A DNA stretch of 38,176 nucleotides from DASRAP01 sp964503275 (GCA_964503275.1 CAZCZO010000025.1:1-38176), one strand, 5' to 3'. Positions 7,553 to 16,073 are shown, counted from the first letter of the stretch. Notes: generated by a model not told the origin, from the letters alone. Made by a program: numbers and translations.

Positions 7553-8002
7553 ATGGTCCACTACACCCCGAAGGCCCAGCGCCGCTCGCCGCTCTACAAC
7601 GTGCAGTACCTGCGCGCGGTGGTCTGCGCGATCCCGCTGTTGAGTCTGCCCATCCTGCTGATCCAATTCATGGGCCCACAGGTCGAGCTCCCCGGCACGC
7701 GCACGCGCCCACTGCCCACGGCCGAAGAGCAGCGCCTGTTCGAGGCCTTCGCGTGGGGCTGCACGGCGATCCTCCTGCTGATCCGCTTCCGGCTCCCGCG
7801 CGACGCCGCGGCGTGGAAGCGTCACGCGGCGATCTATCTGGCGTGGATCCTCTCGGTGTTCACGTACTTCCTGCTGTTCATGTACGCGGGCGATGGCGGC
7901 GGCTGGGGCTGGCTGTGGTACGGCGTGGGCCTGATCGTCTTCGCGGTGACCCAGGTGTCGATCGGGCGCTTCGGGTATGATCTGTCGCCGTATGAGGAGT
8001 GA
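7553..8002 (+). CDS. four-helix integral membrane protein, unknown function
   Basis: A 149-residue protein that I do not recognise. Hydrophobic segments lie at about residues 22-42, 62-78, 92-112 and 117-134, with Arg- and Lys-rich stretches between them, so it is probably an inner-membrane protein with four helices. The ATG at 7553 was preferred over an in-frame GTG at 7457 because the intervening Arg/Pro/Ala-rich residues look like out-of-frame noise; neither start has a clear ribosome site. It ends 10 nt from the convergent ftsB stop with no terminator between them. Confidence 0.7.
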   Translation: MVHYTPKAQRRSPLYNVQYLRAVVCAIPLLSLPILLIQFMGPQVELPGTRTRPLPTAEEQRLFEAFAWGCTAILLLIRFRLPRDAAAWKRHAAIYLAWILSVFTYFLLFMYAGDGGGWGWLWYGVGLIVFAVTQVSIGRFGYDLSPYEE

Positions 8003-8012
8003 GGAGTCTCCG

Positions 8013-8342
8013 CTACCCCCCCGAATCCCGCGGCACCACCCGATACAACAGCTCCCTCTCCCCGCGCACCATCCCGAACTGCTCGCGCGCCAGGCGCTCC
8101 TGCGTCGCGCTGTCCGTCTCGATCGCGGTCTTCCACGCGCTGAGCGAATCGACCACGCGGGTCAGCGCCTCCACCTCGGCCTGCAACGAATCGGCGATCC
8201 GCCGCTGCCGGAACAGATCGGCGGTCGAATACTCACCGCCGACCACCGCGAAGATCGCGCCGCCGAGGACGACCACGCCGAGCGCCAGGAGCCCGCCGAC
8301 CTGCTTGGCTCCTGCCGCTCCGCGCGATCGGGTGGGACTCAC
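8013..8342 (-). CDS. ftsB: FtsB/DivIC septum formation initiator
   Basis: A 109-residue bitopic division protein. It has a short basic cytoplasmic N-terminus, one transmembrane helix (about 15-34), a coiled coil (about 43-75) and the family's C-terminal signature ERLAREQFGMVRGERELLYRVV split over residues 82-103. The family links FtsQ and FtsL in the divisome at the septum. It follows eno, a gene order seen in many bacteria. GTG at 8342 overlaps the eno stop in the four-base GTGA at 8339-8342, so translation is probably coupled. It is the last gene of the long minus-strand run. Confidence 0.88.
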   Translation of the reverse strand: MSPTRSRGAAGAKQVGGLLALGVVVLGGAIFAVVGGEYSTADLFRQRRIADSLQAEVEALTRVVDSLSAWKTAIETDSATQERLAREQFGMVRGERELLYRVVPRDSGG

Positions 8343-9622
8343 GCGCCGCCCAACCCGTACACGGCGCCGGCCGGGTACACCGCGGCGTCGCCCAGCTCTT
8401 CTTCGATCCGCAGCAGCTGGTTGTACTTCGCGATGCGGTCCGAGCGCGACGCCGAGCCCGTCTTGATCTGCCCGGCGTTCGTCGCCACCGCAAGATCGGC
8501 GATGAACGTGTCCTCGGTCTCACCACTGCGGTGGCTCACCACGCTCTGGTACCCGTTGCGTCGCGCGAGCTCCATGGCCTCCAAGGTCTCGGTGATCGTG
8601 CCGATCTGATTCACCTTCACCAGGATCGCGTTCGCGACGTCCTCGTCGATGCCGCGGCCCAGCAACTCGCTGTTGGTGCAGAACAGGTCGTCGCCGACCA
8701 ATTGCACGCGATCCCCCAGCGCGGCCGTCAGGGCGGCCCAGCCTTTCCAGTCCGACTCGGCCAGCCCGTCCTCGATCGACACGATGGGGTACTGGTCCAA
8801 CCACTTGTCATAGAGCGCGATCATGCCCTCGGCGTTCATCGTGCCGCCGCCGCTCTTCTTGAAGGTGTACTTGCCGCGCGCATAGAGCTCCGAGGCCGCG
8901 CAATCCAGCGCCAGCACCACGTCCTCGCCGGGGGCATAGCCCGCCGCTTCGACGGCCTCGAGGATGACCTGGATGGCCTGCTCGTCACTCTTGAGGTCGG
9001 GCGCGAAGCCGCCCTCGTCACCCACACCGGTGCTGAGCTTGCGCTTCACCAGCACCTTCTTGAGCGCGTGGAAGACCTCGGCGCCGCAGCGCAGCGCATC
9101 GCTGAAGGTCTCCGCCCCCACCGGCACGATCATGAACTCCTGGAAGTCCACCGTGTTGGTCGCGTGCGCGCCGCCGTTGATGATGTTCATCATCGGCACC
9201 GGCAGCGTCCGCGCCAGCGGCCCACCGAGATAGCGGTACAGCGGCAGGTCATGCTCCATCGCGGCCGCACGCGCGCAGGCCATCGAGACGCCGAGCATCG
9301 CGTTCGCCCCGAGCTTGGCCTTGGTGGGCGTGCCGTCGAGATCCCGCATCACGCGGTCGATCCCGGTCTGGTCGGCCGCGTCCATCCCGATCAGCGCGGG
9401 CGCGATCTTCGCGTGCACGTTGGCGACGGCCCGCAACACGCCCTTGCCGAGGTAGCGGTCGGCGGCCCCATCGCGCAGCTCAACGGCTTCCTTCTCGCCG
9501 GTGGACGCCCCGCTGGGTACCGCCGCGCGGCCGATCGCGCCCGAGTGGAGTTCGACGTCGACTTCGATGGTCGGATTGCCGCGGGAGTCGAGGATCTCGC
9601 GGGCGACGATGGACTGGATCAT
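8339..9622 (-). CDS. eno: enolase
   Basis: A 427-residue, full-length phosphopyruvate hydratase of glycolysis and gluconeogenesis, interconverting 2-phosphoglycerate and phosphoenolpyruvate in the cytoplasm. Visible signatures are the N-terminal AREILDSRGNPTIEVDV, the loop PSGASTGEKEA, the general-acid region GVGDEGGFAPDL, the metal ligands in ALDCAASE, SIEDGLAE and GDDLFCTN, the catalytic lysine in LVKVNQIGT, SHRSGETED, and the C-terminal SRSDRIAKYNQLLRIEEEL. The ATG at 9622 was chosen because the residues upstream of it do not resemble enolase and because it overlaps the plsC stop (ATGA at 9619-9622). Confidence 0.98.
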   Translation of the reverse strand: MIQSIVAREILDSRGNPTIEVDVELHSGAIGRAAVPSGASTGEKEAVELRDGAADRYLGKGVLRAVANVHAKIAPALIGMDAADQTGIDRVMRDLDGTPTKAKLGANAMLGVSMACARAAAMEHDLPLYRYLGGPLARTLPVPMMNIINGGAHATNTVDFQEFMIVPVGAETFSDALRCGAEVFHALKKVLVKRKLSTGVGDEGGFAPDLKSDEQAIQVILEAVEAAGYAPGEDVVLALDCAASELYARGKYTFKKSGGGTMNAEGMIALYDKWLDQYPIVSIEDGLAESDWKGWAALTAALGDRVQLVGDDLFCTNSELLGRGIDEDVANAILVKVNQIGTITETLEAMELARRNGYQSVVSHRSGETEDTFIADLAVATNAGQIKTGSASRSDRIAKYNQLLRIEEELGDAAVYPAGAVYGLGGA

Positions 9623-10380
9623 GAGGTCGAGATGAGCGGTGGAGAAGATGCCGCACCCGTCGTGAGCGCGCCGTAGTGGTCCTGCTGCACCCGCTGCAGT
9701 GCGGCGAATGCCTGTTGCGCGAGCTCGTCGCGCTGTTCGTAGGTGCATCCCTGCGTCGCGATCGGCGGCAGGAAGTGCAGATGGATGGTGCCGGGCCGCA
9801 GCGTCCAGGCCCCTTTCGGCTGCACGTCGAGCGAGCCGTGGATGTACACCGGGATGACCGGCACTCCGGCGGCGATCGCCAGCACGAACGGGCCCTTCTT
9901 GAATGGTCGCAGGGCGTAGCTGTTCCCGCGAGTCCCCTCGGGGAACACGATCACCGTCGCCCCATCGCGGATCCGCTCGGCGGCCCGCTGATACGCGGCG
10001 AAAGCCGCCTTGCGCTGCTCCCGCTCGATGAAGATCTGCCCCGAGCGCTCCGCCGCCAGGCCGAAGACGGGGATCCGCCGCAGCTCGGCCTTGGCCACGA
10101 AATTCATGCGGGGCAGCACGGCGCCGAGCGCCGGGATGTCGAACCAGCTCACGTGGTTCGCGACCAACACACAGGAGCGACCGTCGCCCAAGTGCTCCAA
10201 CCCGTGCGCGATCACGGTCACGCCCGCTGCGCCGCAGATCTGCCGGCCCCAGTCCAGGGGAGCCCGGCGGAACACGGAGCCCTCACCATCGCGCCGTCCG
10301 AGGAGCGAGGCGAGGAGCACGCGCGCCGCGTGCCAGCCCGTCAACGCGACCACAGCGATATAGGTGAGCAGCAAACGCAT
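9619..10380 (-). CDS. plsC: 1-acyl-sn-glycerol-3-phosphate acyltransferase (PlsC-type)
   Basis: A 253-residue membrane-associated acyltransferase that adds the second acyl chain to lysophosphatidic acid in phospholipid synthesis. It has an N-terminal hydrophobic helix, the catalytic NHVSWFD box (His76 and Asp81, the HX4D motif) and the substrate-binding FPEGTR at 146-151, followed by VPVIPVYIHG. The bases GTGATG at 10383-10378 allow two starts: GTG at 10383 (a 4-nt overlap with the thiL stop) or ATG at 10380 (a 1-nt overlap); ATG is used here. The substrate could also be another lysophospholipid or an ornithine lipid precursor. Confidence 0.88.
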   Translation of the reverse strand: MRLLLTYIAVVALTGWHAARVLLASLLGRRDGEGSVFRRAPLDWGRQICGAAGVTVIAHGLEHLGDGRSCVLVANHVSWFDIPALGAVLPRMNFVAKAELRRIPVFGLAAERSGQIFIEREQRKAAFAAYQRAAERIRDGATVIVFPEGTRGNSYALRPFKKGPFVLAIAAGVPVIPVYIHGSLDVQPKGAWTLRPGTIHLHFLPPIATQGCTYEQRDELAQQAFAALQRVQQDHYGALTTGAASSPPLISTS

Positions 10381-11312
10381 CACGCGGAAAAGTGGTCGTA
10401 GCCACCACCGATTTCAACGCGTCGGTCGCTGGCGTCCACCGTCATCACCTCGGGGGGGCCGGCCTCGATGTGTCCGATGCGCGTGAGGGGCAGGTCGGTC
10501 GCGGACACGAAGGCGCGCGGGTCCAGCGCAGCGGGCGCGGCGACGAGCAGCTCGTACTCCTCGCCGCTGCGGACCGCCTCCTCGGGCCGCGCCCCCGCCA
10601 CACAGGGCAGCTGCGCCAGCGCGATGTGGACGCGGACACCGCTGGCGTGCGCCAAGTGCGCGGCGTCGGAGGCGAGCCCGTCGGAGAGGTCGATGGCCGC
10701 GGTGGCGCCATGCGCGGCCAGCCAGCGCCCTGCGGCGAGCCGCGCGACGGGCCGCGCGAAGCGGGCTCGATCGGCCGCGGCGGGCACCCGTCCCTGCTGC
10801 CACGCGGCGAGAGCACGGCCGGGCCCGCCGAGCACGCCCGTCACCCACAGCGCATCGCCGGGGCGCGCGCCGCGGCGCTCCAGCGGGGTCGCCGTCGTGC
10901 CGAGCACGGTGACCGTCAGCGACAGCGTCTCGGCGCGCGTGGTGTCGCCTCCGACGATCACCGTGCCGCATTCGTGCACCGCCGCGCCGATCCCGTGGCC
11001 CAGCGCCGCGAGCTCGCTGCGCCGATCGTCGGGCAGCGAGAGGGCGACCAGTACGCCGAGCGGCGACGCCCCCATCGCGGCGAGATCGCTGAGGGCGGCC
11101 ATCGTTGCGCGCCAGCCGATCTCGTCGGGACTCAACCAGGCGCGACGGAAGTGGACCTCCTCGACGCTGGTGTCGGTGCTGACCACGAGTCGCTGCCCGC
11201 GCGGCACGTCGAGCAGCGCGGCATCATCGCCGATGCCGCTGGCACTGCGGCCCCATCCGCGGACCAGGGCGCGGATGGCGTCGAACTCCCGACCCGGCCC
11301 AAGCGTCGTCAT
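10380..11312 (-). CDS. thiL: thiamine-monophosphate kinase
   Basis: A 310-residue ATP-dependent kinase making thiamine diphosphate from thiamine monophosphate. Motifs in order are GIGDDAALLD near the N-terminus, STDTSVEEVHF, the ALSDLAAMGASPLG block, VGGDTTRA, IDLSDGLASD and SGEEYELLVAAP, all typical of ThiL and the AIR-synthetase-like fold. The family's usual VEGVHF reads VEEVHF here. The ATG at 11312 overlaps the stop of the upstream lipoprotein gene (ATGA at 11309-11312); an upstream extension to 11372 lacks family similarity. Confidence 0.93.
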   Translation of the reverse strand: MTTLGPGREFDAIRALVRGWGRSASGIGDDAALLDVPRGQRLVVSTDTSVEEVHFRRAWLSPDEIGWRATMAALSDLAAMGASPLGVLVALSLPDDRRSELAALGHGIGAAVHECGTVIVGGDTTRAETLSLTVTVLGTTATPLERRGARPGDALWVTGVLGGPGRALAAWQQGRVPAAADRARFARPVARLAAGRWLAAHGATAAIDLSDGLASDAAHLAHASGVRVHIALAQLPCVAGARPEEAVRSGEEYELLVAAPAALDPRAFVSATDLPLTRIGHIEAGPPEVMTVDASDRRVEIGGGYDHFSA

Positions 11313-12943
11313 CGGATGCTGCCGTCGCCCATGCGGCGGTAGCGGACCACACCGTCGCGCGTGGCGACCCACGCGTAGTCGCGCGCGAGCGCCACGCCGG
11401 TGACCTCACCGGGCAGCTCGGTCCCCGCAGCGAGGAAGCGACCCGTGCCCATGGCGCGATCGATCACGGTCACCCCGTTCACGCCGGCGACCCACAGCGA
11501 GAGCGCATCCATCGCGATAGCGACCACGGCCCCGCCACGACCGACGTCCTGCACCGGCGGCGGCAGCTCGCGCCCATCGCCGGTGTGGATCAGATGCAGT
11601 TCGCCGCGCATGCTGCCCACCGCGAGCACCGAGTCGGCGATCGCGAGGGCGCCGATCGCGGTCCCCAAGCGCGCCGAGGACTCGGACGCCCGCAGCCGGC
11701 GCGGTCGCGTCTCGTTCGGCGTCAGCACCGCAACACCGGCGTCGGTCGCGATCCACAGCGTGTCGCGTCGGCGCACCAGCGAGCGCACCGCGGTGTTCTC
11801 CAACACGGTCGCCTCGACCAGGCCACCCTGGGCACCGCCGCCGGAGTCCGAGACGAACGAGAGCCCGCGCGAGGTCCCCACCCACACGCCGCCGCGCTGC
11901 GGTGCGAGCGACAACACGATGGACGACGGCAGGCCCGACTCCTCGGCGATGCGGCGCCCGGCGCGGCCCGTCTGCACGTCCACCCGCTGCAACCCATACT
12001 GCCCACCGACCCACAGCGCGCTCTCCCACGCGGCGATCGCGAAGCTGCGTCCGGCGTCGAGCGGGCCGAAGTTGCCCCCGTCCACCCATCGCCAGGACGA
12101 CAGCTCATGATCGACGAAGGTGAGCCCATTGCGCATCGTCACACGGTCGCCCGATCCCGCGATCCACACCCCGGCGCTGCTGCTGCTGATCGCGCCGGCG
12201 CCGGGCTCGAGCAACCCGAAGGGCCGCGGCTCGCTGCGTGTGAACAAGGGATCGACCTTGAACACCCCGCCGCCCGCGGTCCCCAGCCACACCTCGCTGC
12301 GATCGGGCGCGGACGCGCCACTGGTCACGGGGAACGAACGCAGTTCGTCGTCCTGCGTGAGCAGTCGCTCGAAGTCGCGCAGGGCCGGGTAGCGCTGGTA
12401 GATGTCCGCGAGCGTCGCGGGCGTCACACGCCGGATCGGCGGCGGCAGGTCGCGGAGCCCGACCACCTGCGCCATCCCCGTGGACGACACACGCCAGGCC
12501 TGCTGCGCGCCGAGCACGAAGGCGCCCGCCGAGGGATCGCCGCGGTCGAAGAAGATCTGCCGCGGGAGATCGGGGAGCGTGCTGCGCTGCAGGTCGTTGA
12601 TGACCGCGCGGTAACGATACAGTCCTGAGAGCGTCGCGAACCACAGCACATCGTCGTTGGGATCGCCCGCGAACAACGTGAGCGTGCCGCCGGTCCAGCC
12701 CTCACGTTGCGACAGCGGCGGCAACCAGCGGTCGAACTGCCGGTCGAACACGCCGAGGGCCATCGGCGTGGCGACGAACACATAGCGGCGCGTGATGGCG
12801 ACGGCCTGCACCGTGCTCATCGCGGTGAGCACCACACGGTCCTCGCGTCCTGCCGTCAGGAACGGGCGACCGGCGCCCGGGCCACCCGCCACGCCCGCGC
12901 AGGCCGCGAGCGCGGCGGCGCAGAGCAATACGAGGCTCCTCAC
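11309..12943 (-). CDS. beta-propeller lipoprotein (two-component-regulator-propeller type)
   Basis: The 544-residue protein begins with a lipoprotein signal, a hydrophobic stretch with lipobox LAAC (Cys15). The rest is made of repeated blades with phrases such as VLWFATLSGLYRY, SEVWLGTAGGGVFKVD, ALWVGGQYGLQRVD, GVWVGTSRGLSFVSD, TLWIATDAGVAVLT, LWVAGVNGVTVID and AWVATRDGVVRY. These match the W-x-G/A-T-x-x-G-L/V pattern of ligand-sensing propellers in hybrid two-component systems. No kinase or DNA-binding domain follows, so it is probably an envelope-anchored propeller that binds a ligand or protein. Start is GTG at 12943, overlapping the nnrDE stop (GTGA at 12940-12943). Its link to the flanking metabolic genes is unknown. 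Confidence 0.8.
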   Translation of the reverse strand: MRSLVLLCAAALAACAGVAGGPGAGRPFLTAGREDRVVLTAMSTVQAVAITRRYVFVATPMALGVFDRQFDRWLPPLSQREGWTGGTLTLFAGDPNDDVLWFATLSGLYRYRAVINDLQRSTLPDLPRQIFFDRGDPSAGAFVLGAQQAWRVSSTGMAQVVGLRDLPPPIRRVTPATLADIYQRYPALRDFERLLTQDDELRSFPVTSGASAPDRSEVWLGTAGGGVFKVDPLFTRSEPRPFGLLEPGAGAISSSSAGVWIAGSGDRVTMRNGLTFVDHELSSWRWVDGGNFGPLDAGRSFAIAAWESALWVGGQYGLQRVDVQTGRAGRRIAEESGLPSSIVLSLAPQRGGVWVGTSRGLSFVSDSGGGAQGGLVEATVLENTAVRSLVRRRDTLWIATDAGVAVLTPNETRPRRLRASESSARLGTAIGALAIADSVLAVGSMRGELHLIHTGDGRELPPPVQDVGRGGAVVAIAMDALSLWVAGVNGVTVIDRAMGTGRFLAAGTELPGEVTGVALARDYAWVATRDGVVRYRRMGDGSIR

Positions 12944-14490
12944 TCGCCCACCGCGGGGAGTCGGGCGAGCACGGGGTCTTCATGCTCCGGCAGCGGCGCG
13001 TGCCATACCCCACGCAGGGCCTGCTCGACGTCGTCGATGCTGTGCCCGCGCACGGCGGTCGTCGCCACAGCCTCCGCGGCGGCACCGTGCGCCCAGACCC
13101 CAGCGAGCGCCGCCTCGAAGGGCCGCATGCCCGCCGCGAGCAACGCACCGAGGATGCCGGCGAGCAGGTCACCGCTCCCGCCCGTGGCCAGCACGGGCGA
13201 GCCCACCGGGGCAACGCAGACGCGGCCATCGGGGTCGTGGATCACGGTCGGCGTGCCTTTGAGCACCACCGCCGCGCCGACCGCCCTCGCCAGTGCGGCG
13301 CCGATGACGAAGCGATCGCGGATGACCTCGCGCGTGGCGATGCCGAGCAGGCGCGCCGCCTCGGCGACGTGCGGCGTGAGGATCGCGTCGCGACCACTGA
13401 CGGTGGACGCGAGCGCCGGGAGATCCTCGGCAAAGGCATTCAGCGCATCGGCGTCCAGCACCACCGGCGGTGCCGTGCGCGACGAGCCCTGCGACGTCGC
13501 ACTCGCGACGACAGTGTCGCGGACGCGGTCCCGTGCGTTCGCGCCGAGGCCGGGGCCGATCACGAGGGCATCAGCGCGGGGCAGCGGGTCGTGCCACCCC
13601 TGCGCGAGTGCGGCGGGGACCGCCGTTTGCAGGATGGGGATGCTCGGCGTGTCCACCACGGCATGCACGAGGCCGGCGCCACTACGCAACGCCGCGCGTG
13701 CCGCGAGCACCGCCGCGCCGGCCATCCCCGCAGCGCCGCCGATGAGCAGCACACGCCCGCGCGTGCCCTTGTGCGCGTCGGCGCGGATCGGCGGGATGCT
13801 GGCGCGCACCGCGCACGGGTCGAGAAGCGGCAACGAGGTGTCGCCGGGCACCGCGATGTGCTCGACCCCGATGCGCAGCAGCGTGATCGCTCCGGCCAGC
13901 TCACGCCGTAGCAGCAGCCCCCGCTTGATGGTGCCGAAGGTCAGCGTCTCGTGCGCGGGCACGGCGCCGTGGTCATCGCCGGTGCTGGTGTCGAGTCCCG
14001 AGGGCAGGTCGAGCGCGATGATCCGCGCCCCGCGGTCCCGGGCGCGACGCAAACGATGGACGCCCGCCTCGACCTCGCCCCGCAAGGCCTCGCGCACCCC
14101 GGTGCCCACGATGGCATCGACCAGCGCGGGTTCTGCCCCGTCGGGCGCGGCGAAGGCGCCATCTGCGACCGCCTCGTCGCGGGCGCGACGCGCATCGTCG
14201 CTGCGCGGTGTGGCGACCACATCGACGCGCACGTCGAAGCCGTCGCGACGCAGGCAGCGAGCCAGCACCCACCCATCACCGCCATTGTTGCCGGGGCCGC
14301 AGCACACCGCAACGCGCGCGACCCCAGCCCGACGCAGCGTGGCCGCCAGTTGGATGGCCGCAGCGGTCCCCGCGCGATCCATCAGCGTGTAGCTGTCGCC
14401 GCCCGCCACCCGCAGCGCATCGATCGCGGCCGCGTCGCGCTGTCGCGCCTCCTCGGCGGTGGTGACGCGCAGACTCAGCGGCAGGACCAC
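12940..14490 (-). CDS. nnr: bifunctional NAD(P)H-hydrate epimerase / ADP-dependent dehydratase
   Basis: A 516-residue fusion that repairs hydrated NADH and NADPH. The N-terminal YjeF-type epimerase domain (about 1-215) shows CGPGNNGGDG (64-73), a VDAIVGTGVRE segment and LDLPSGLDTSTGD. The C-terminal dehydratase domain (about 230-510) has the ribokinase-like fold, with KGTRGRVLLIGG at its start and the nucleotide and catalytic motif TGGSGDLLAGILGALLAAGM near residue 455. The start is uncertain: GTG at 14490 gives the longest sensible form and no good ribosome site is seen. It is the first of six genes joined by overlapping stop and start codons down to ftsB. Confidence 0.93.
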   Translation of the reverse strand: MVLPLSLRVTTAEEARQRDAAAIDALRVAGGDSYTLMDRAGTAAAIQLAATLRRAGVARVAVCCGPGNNGGDGWVLARCLRRDGFDVRVDVVATPRSDDARRARDEAVADGAFAAPDGAEPALVDAIVGTGVREALRGEVEAGVHRLRRARDRGARIIALDLPSGLDTSTGDDHGAVPAHETLTFGTIKRGLLLRRELAGAITLLRIGVEHIAVPGDTSLPLLDPCAVRASIPPIRADAHKGTRGRVLLIGGAAGMAGAAVLAARAALRSGAGLVHAVVDTPSIPILQTAVPAALAQGWHDPLPRADALVIGPGLGANARDRVRDTVVASATSQGSSRTAPPVVLDADALNAFAEDLPALASTVSGRDAILTPHVAEAARLLGIATREVIRDRFVIGAALARAVGAAVVLKGTPTVIHDPDGRVCVAPVGSPVLATGGSGDLLAGILGALLAAGMRPFEAALAGVWAHGAAAEAVATTAVRGHSIDDVEQALRGVWHAPLPEHEDPVLARLPAVGE

Positions 14491-14514
14491 ATCAGCCGCC
14501 GCGCGGCGCGCGCG

Positions 14515-14715
14515 TCACTTGTTCGACGCACCGATCGCACGTCCGAACGAGATCTCGCCGTTGTCGATGCGCACGTTGAAGCCGCAGGCCGGATTGCTGC
14601 AGGCCCAGGCCTTGTAGGTGATGGGCGCGCCATCGCGTCCGTAGTCCGAGAGAGGCAGCAAGTCGCCCGCCTCACACTTGCGGCAGGGCGGCAACGGCGG
14701 GATGGCGGTGGACAT
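14515..14715 (-). CDS. small zinc-ribbon protein, unknown function
   Basis: A 66-residue protein with two cysteine pairs: CRKC (residues 11-14) and CSNPAC (about 39-44). The spacing fits a zinc ribbon, and ITYKAWACSNPACGFNVRIDNGEI reads like the strand-turn-strand of such a domain across residues 32-55. Pro-rich residues precede the first pair. I recognise no named family. The gene starts 18 nt after the Minf_1886-like gene and ends 24 nt before nnrDE, in the same direction, so it is probably co-transcribed. It may bind nucleic acid or a partner protein; this is not shown by the sequence. Confidence 0.75.
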   Translation of the reverse strand: MSTAIPPLPPCRKCEAGDLLPLSDYGRDGAPITYKAWACSNPACGFNVRIDNGEISFGRAIGASNK

Positions 14716-14733
14716 GGGCGCGGGGGCTGGAGG

Positions 14734-15120
14734 TCAGGCAGCGAAGGTCGCGTTCCACGGATACTCCCGCTCGAACGCGCGGTCGAAGTCGAAGACATCG
14801 ACGAAGTCGGCCTTGGAGTCGGTGGGCTGACTGCTGAGCAGGCCGAGCGCTACGAGGGCGAACACCACGTCGCCGATGTCGGCCGACCGGGTGACGCCCC
14901 AATGTTCCAGGACCAATCGCGCCATGACCCCGTAGCGCTCCAAGGCGAGGTCACGGCAGGCGTGCGCGAGTTCCCTGCCCGAGATGTGCCGCCGCTCGGC
15001 CAAGCGCGTCTGCGAATACTCCAGCGCCGACAACACGAACAGATAGGCGTTCTCGTGGAAGCGCGGCTCGAGGAGCCGCAGCTGATCCATCACGCCGTCG
15101 CGGAAGGCGAGTTCAGACAT
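14734..15120 (-). CDS. Minf_1886 family protein (TIGR04138-like)
   Basis: A 128-residue protein resembling the small family described from Planctomycetes and Verrucomicrobia. It shares the segments FHENAYLFVLSALEY (about 21-35), HISGRELAHACRDLALERYGVMARLVLEHWGV (about 45-76), DIGDVVFALVALGLL and the acidic aromatic end VDVFDFDRAFEREYPW, each quoted from memory of the family pattern. The function is unknown. It is soluble, mostly helical and lacks cysteines. Its ATG at 15120 lies 71 nt downstream of the DUF393 gene, and the zinc-ribbon gene follows after 18 nt. Assignment is by recalled pattern, without a search. Confidence 0.75.
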   Translation of the reverse strand: MSELAFRDGVMDQLRLLEPRFHENAYLFVLSALEYSQTRLAERRHISGRELAHACRDLALERYGVMARLVLEHWGVTRSADIGDVVFALVALGLLSSQPTDSKADFVDVFDFDRAFEREYPWNATFAA

Positions 15121-15191
15121 GGGGAGCGTAGGGGAGCATCATACGGGCGAAAAATGCAGTCGACGGGGCGGGAGGACAATAGCGGGGGCGC

Positions 15192-16064
15192 TCACGGCAA
15201 GAGGCGCGCGCGCTCGACGGCATCGGGCAGCGGGCACGAGGTGTTCGCGGGGAGCCGACGCCGGAGGCGGGCCACGATGGCGTAGCCCGCATCGAGGAGT
15301 CGCAGCGGCAGCAGGCGATCGACCGCGCGGACCAGCTCGGGGATCCAGCCGCCCAACAGGCCGGAGGCGGCCTTCACGGCCATCCAGCGCACCGCCGTGA
15401 ACTCGCCGAGCTGCGGGAGCGCCTGCACCCAGATCAGGGAGTCGACATCGCGGAGGGGCGGGTGGCGATCGAAGACCCGCTGCGCGAAGGCGGAGTCGCG
15501 GGCGGCCACCCGCAGGAGCTTGGCGCGGTCCCGCGCGACCAACCAGCGCACACTGCCAAGGCAGAATGCGCAATCCCCATCCACGATCAACACGCGATAG
15601 GTGCTGCCCAACGCCGGGTCGCTGGGGACCTGCTCCCACTCGTCGTCCCGGCGCGGCCCGTGCTCGATGCGGTCGCGCAGCCATCGCCAGGGGAGGAGGA
15701 TCGCCGCCACACTGACGATCACGACGACGAGGAAGCGCCGCTCATCCAACGCGGCGGTCGCGTCCACTCCGAGCAGGCGATCGAGCGGCAACCAGCGCAG
15801 CAGCAGTGCGGGAGCCAAGACCCCGAAGGCCGACCCCAGTAGGGAGGCTGGGCGCCGATCGGCTTCGAGCCAGCGCAACGCACCGAACACCGCGACGAAT
15901 ACGGCGACGTACAACGCGATCGTGCCGAGCAAACGCCCGGTCGGCACGTTCGACATCGCCGCGGCCATGTTCGGATCGAATCGTGCCCACAGCATCAATC
16001 CCACGAGACCGGCGCTGACCGCCAGAGTGGCGGTCAGCAGCAGATCGGCCAGCCGCCGCCGCAC
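15192..16064 (-). CDS. membrane protein with C-terminal DUF393 (DCC thiol-disulfide oxidoreductase-like) domain
   Basis: The 290-residue protein has hydrophobic segments at about 7-27, 44-64, 76-96 and 109-126. A DUF393 domain follows from about residue 155. Its signature VDGDCAFC contains Asp162 and the CxxC pair Cys165-Cys168, the pattern D-G-x-C-x-x-C of the DCC family of predicted thiol-disulfide oxidoreductases. The later VDSLIWV and the tract around VRWMAVKAASGLLGG fit the same family. The start is GTG at 16064, 9 nt after the glyA stop. The fusion to membrane helices suggests redox work at the membrane; the direction of reaction and partner are unknown. Confidence 0.8.
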   Translation of the reverse strand: MRRRLADLLLTATLAVSAGLVGLMLWARFDPNMAAAMSNVPTGRLLGTIALYVAVFVAVFGALRWLEADRRPASLLGSAFGVLAPALLLRWLPLDRLLGVDATAALDERRFLVVVIVSVAAILLPWRWLRDRIEHGPRRDDEWEQVPSDPALGSTYRVLIVDGDCAFCLGSVRWLVARDRAKLLRVAARDSAFAQRVFDRHPPLRDVDSLIWVQALPQLGEFTAVRWMAVKAASGLLGGWIPELVRAVDRLLPLRLLDAGYAIVARLRRRLPANTSCPLPDAVERARLLP

Positions 16065-16073
16065 GCAGCGCGC

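Noticed and set aside
9623..9748. An N-terminal extension of enolase
   Set aside because: The extra 42 residues do not resemble enolase, lie inside plsC, and the ATG at 9622 gives the normal enolase start.
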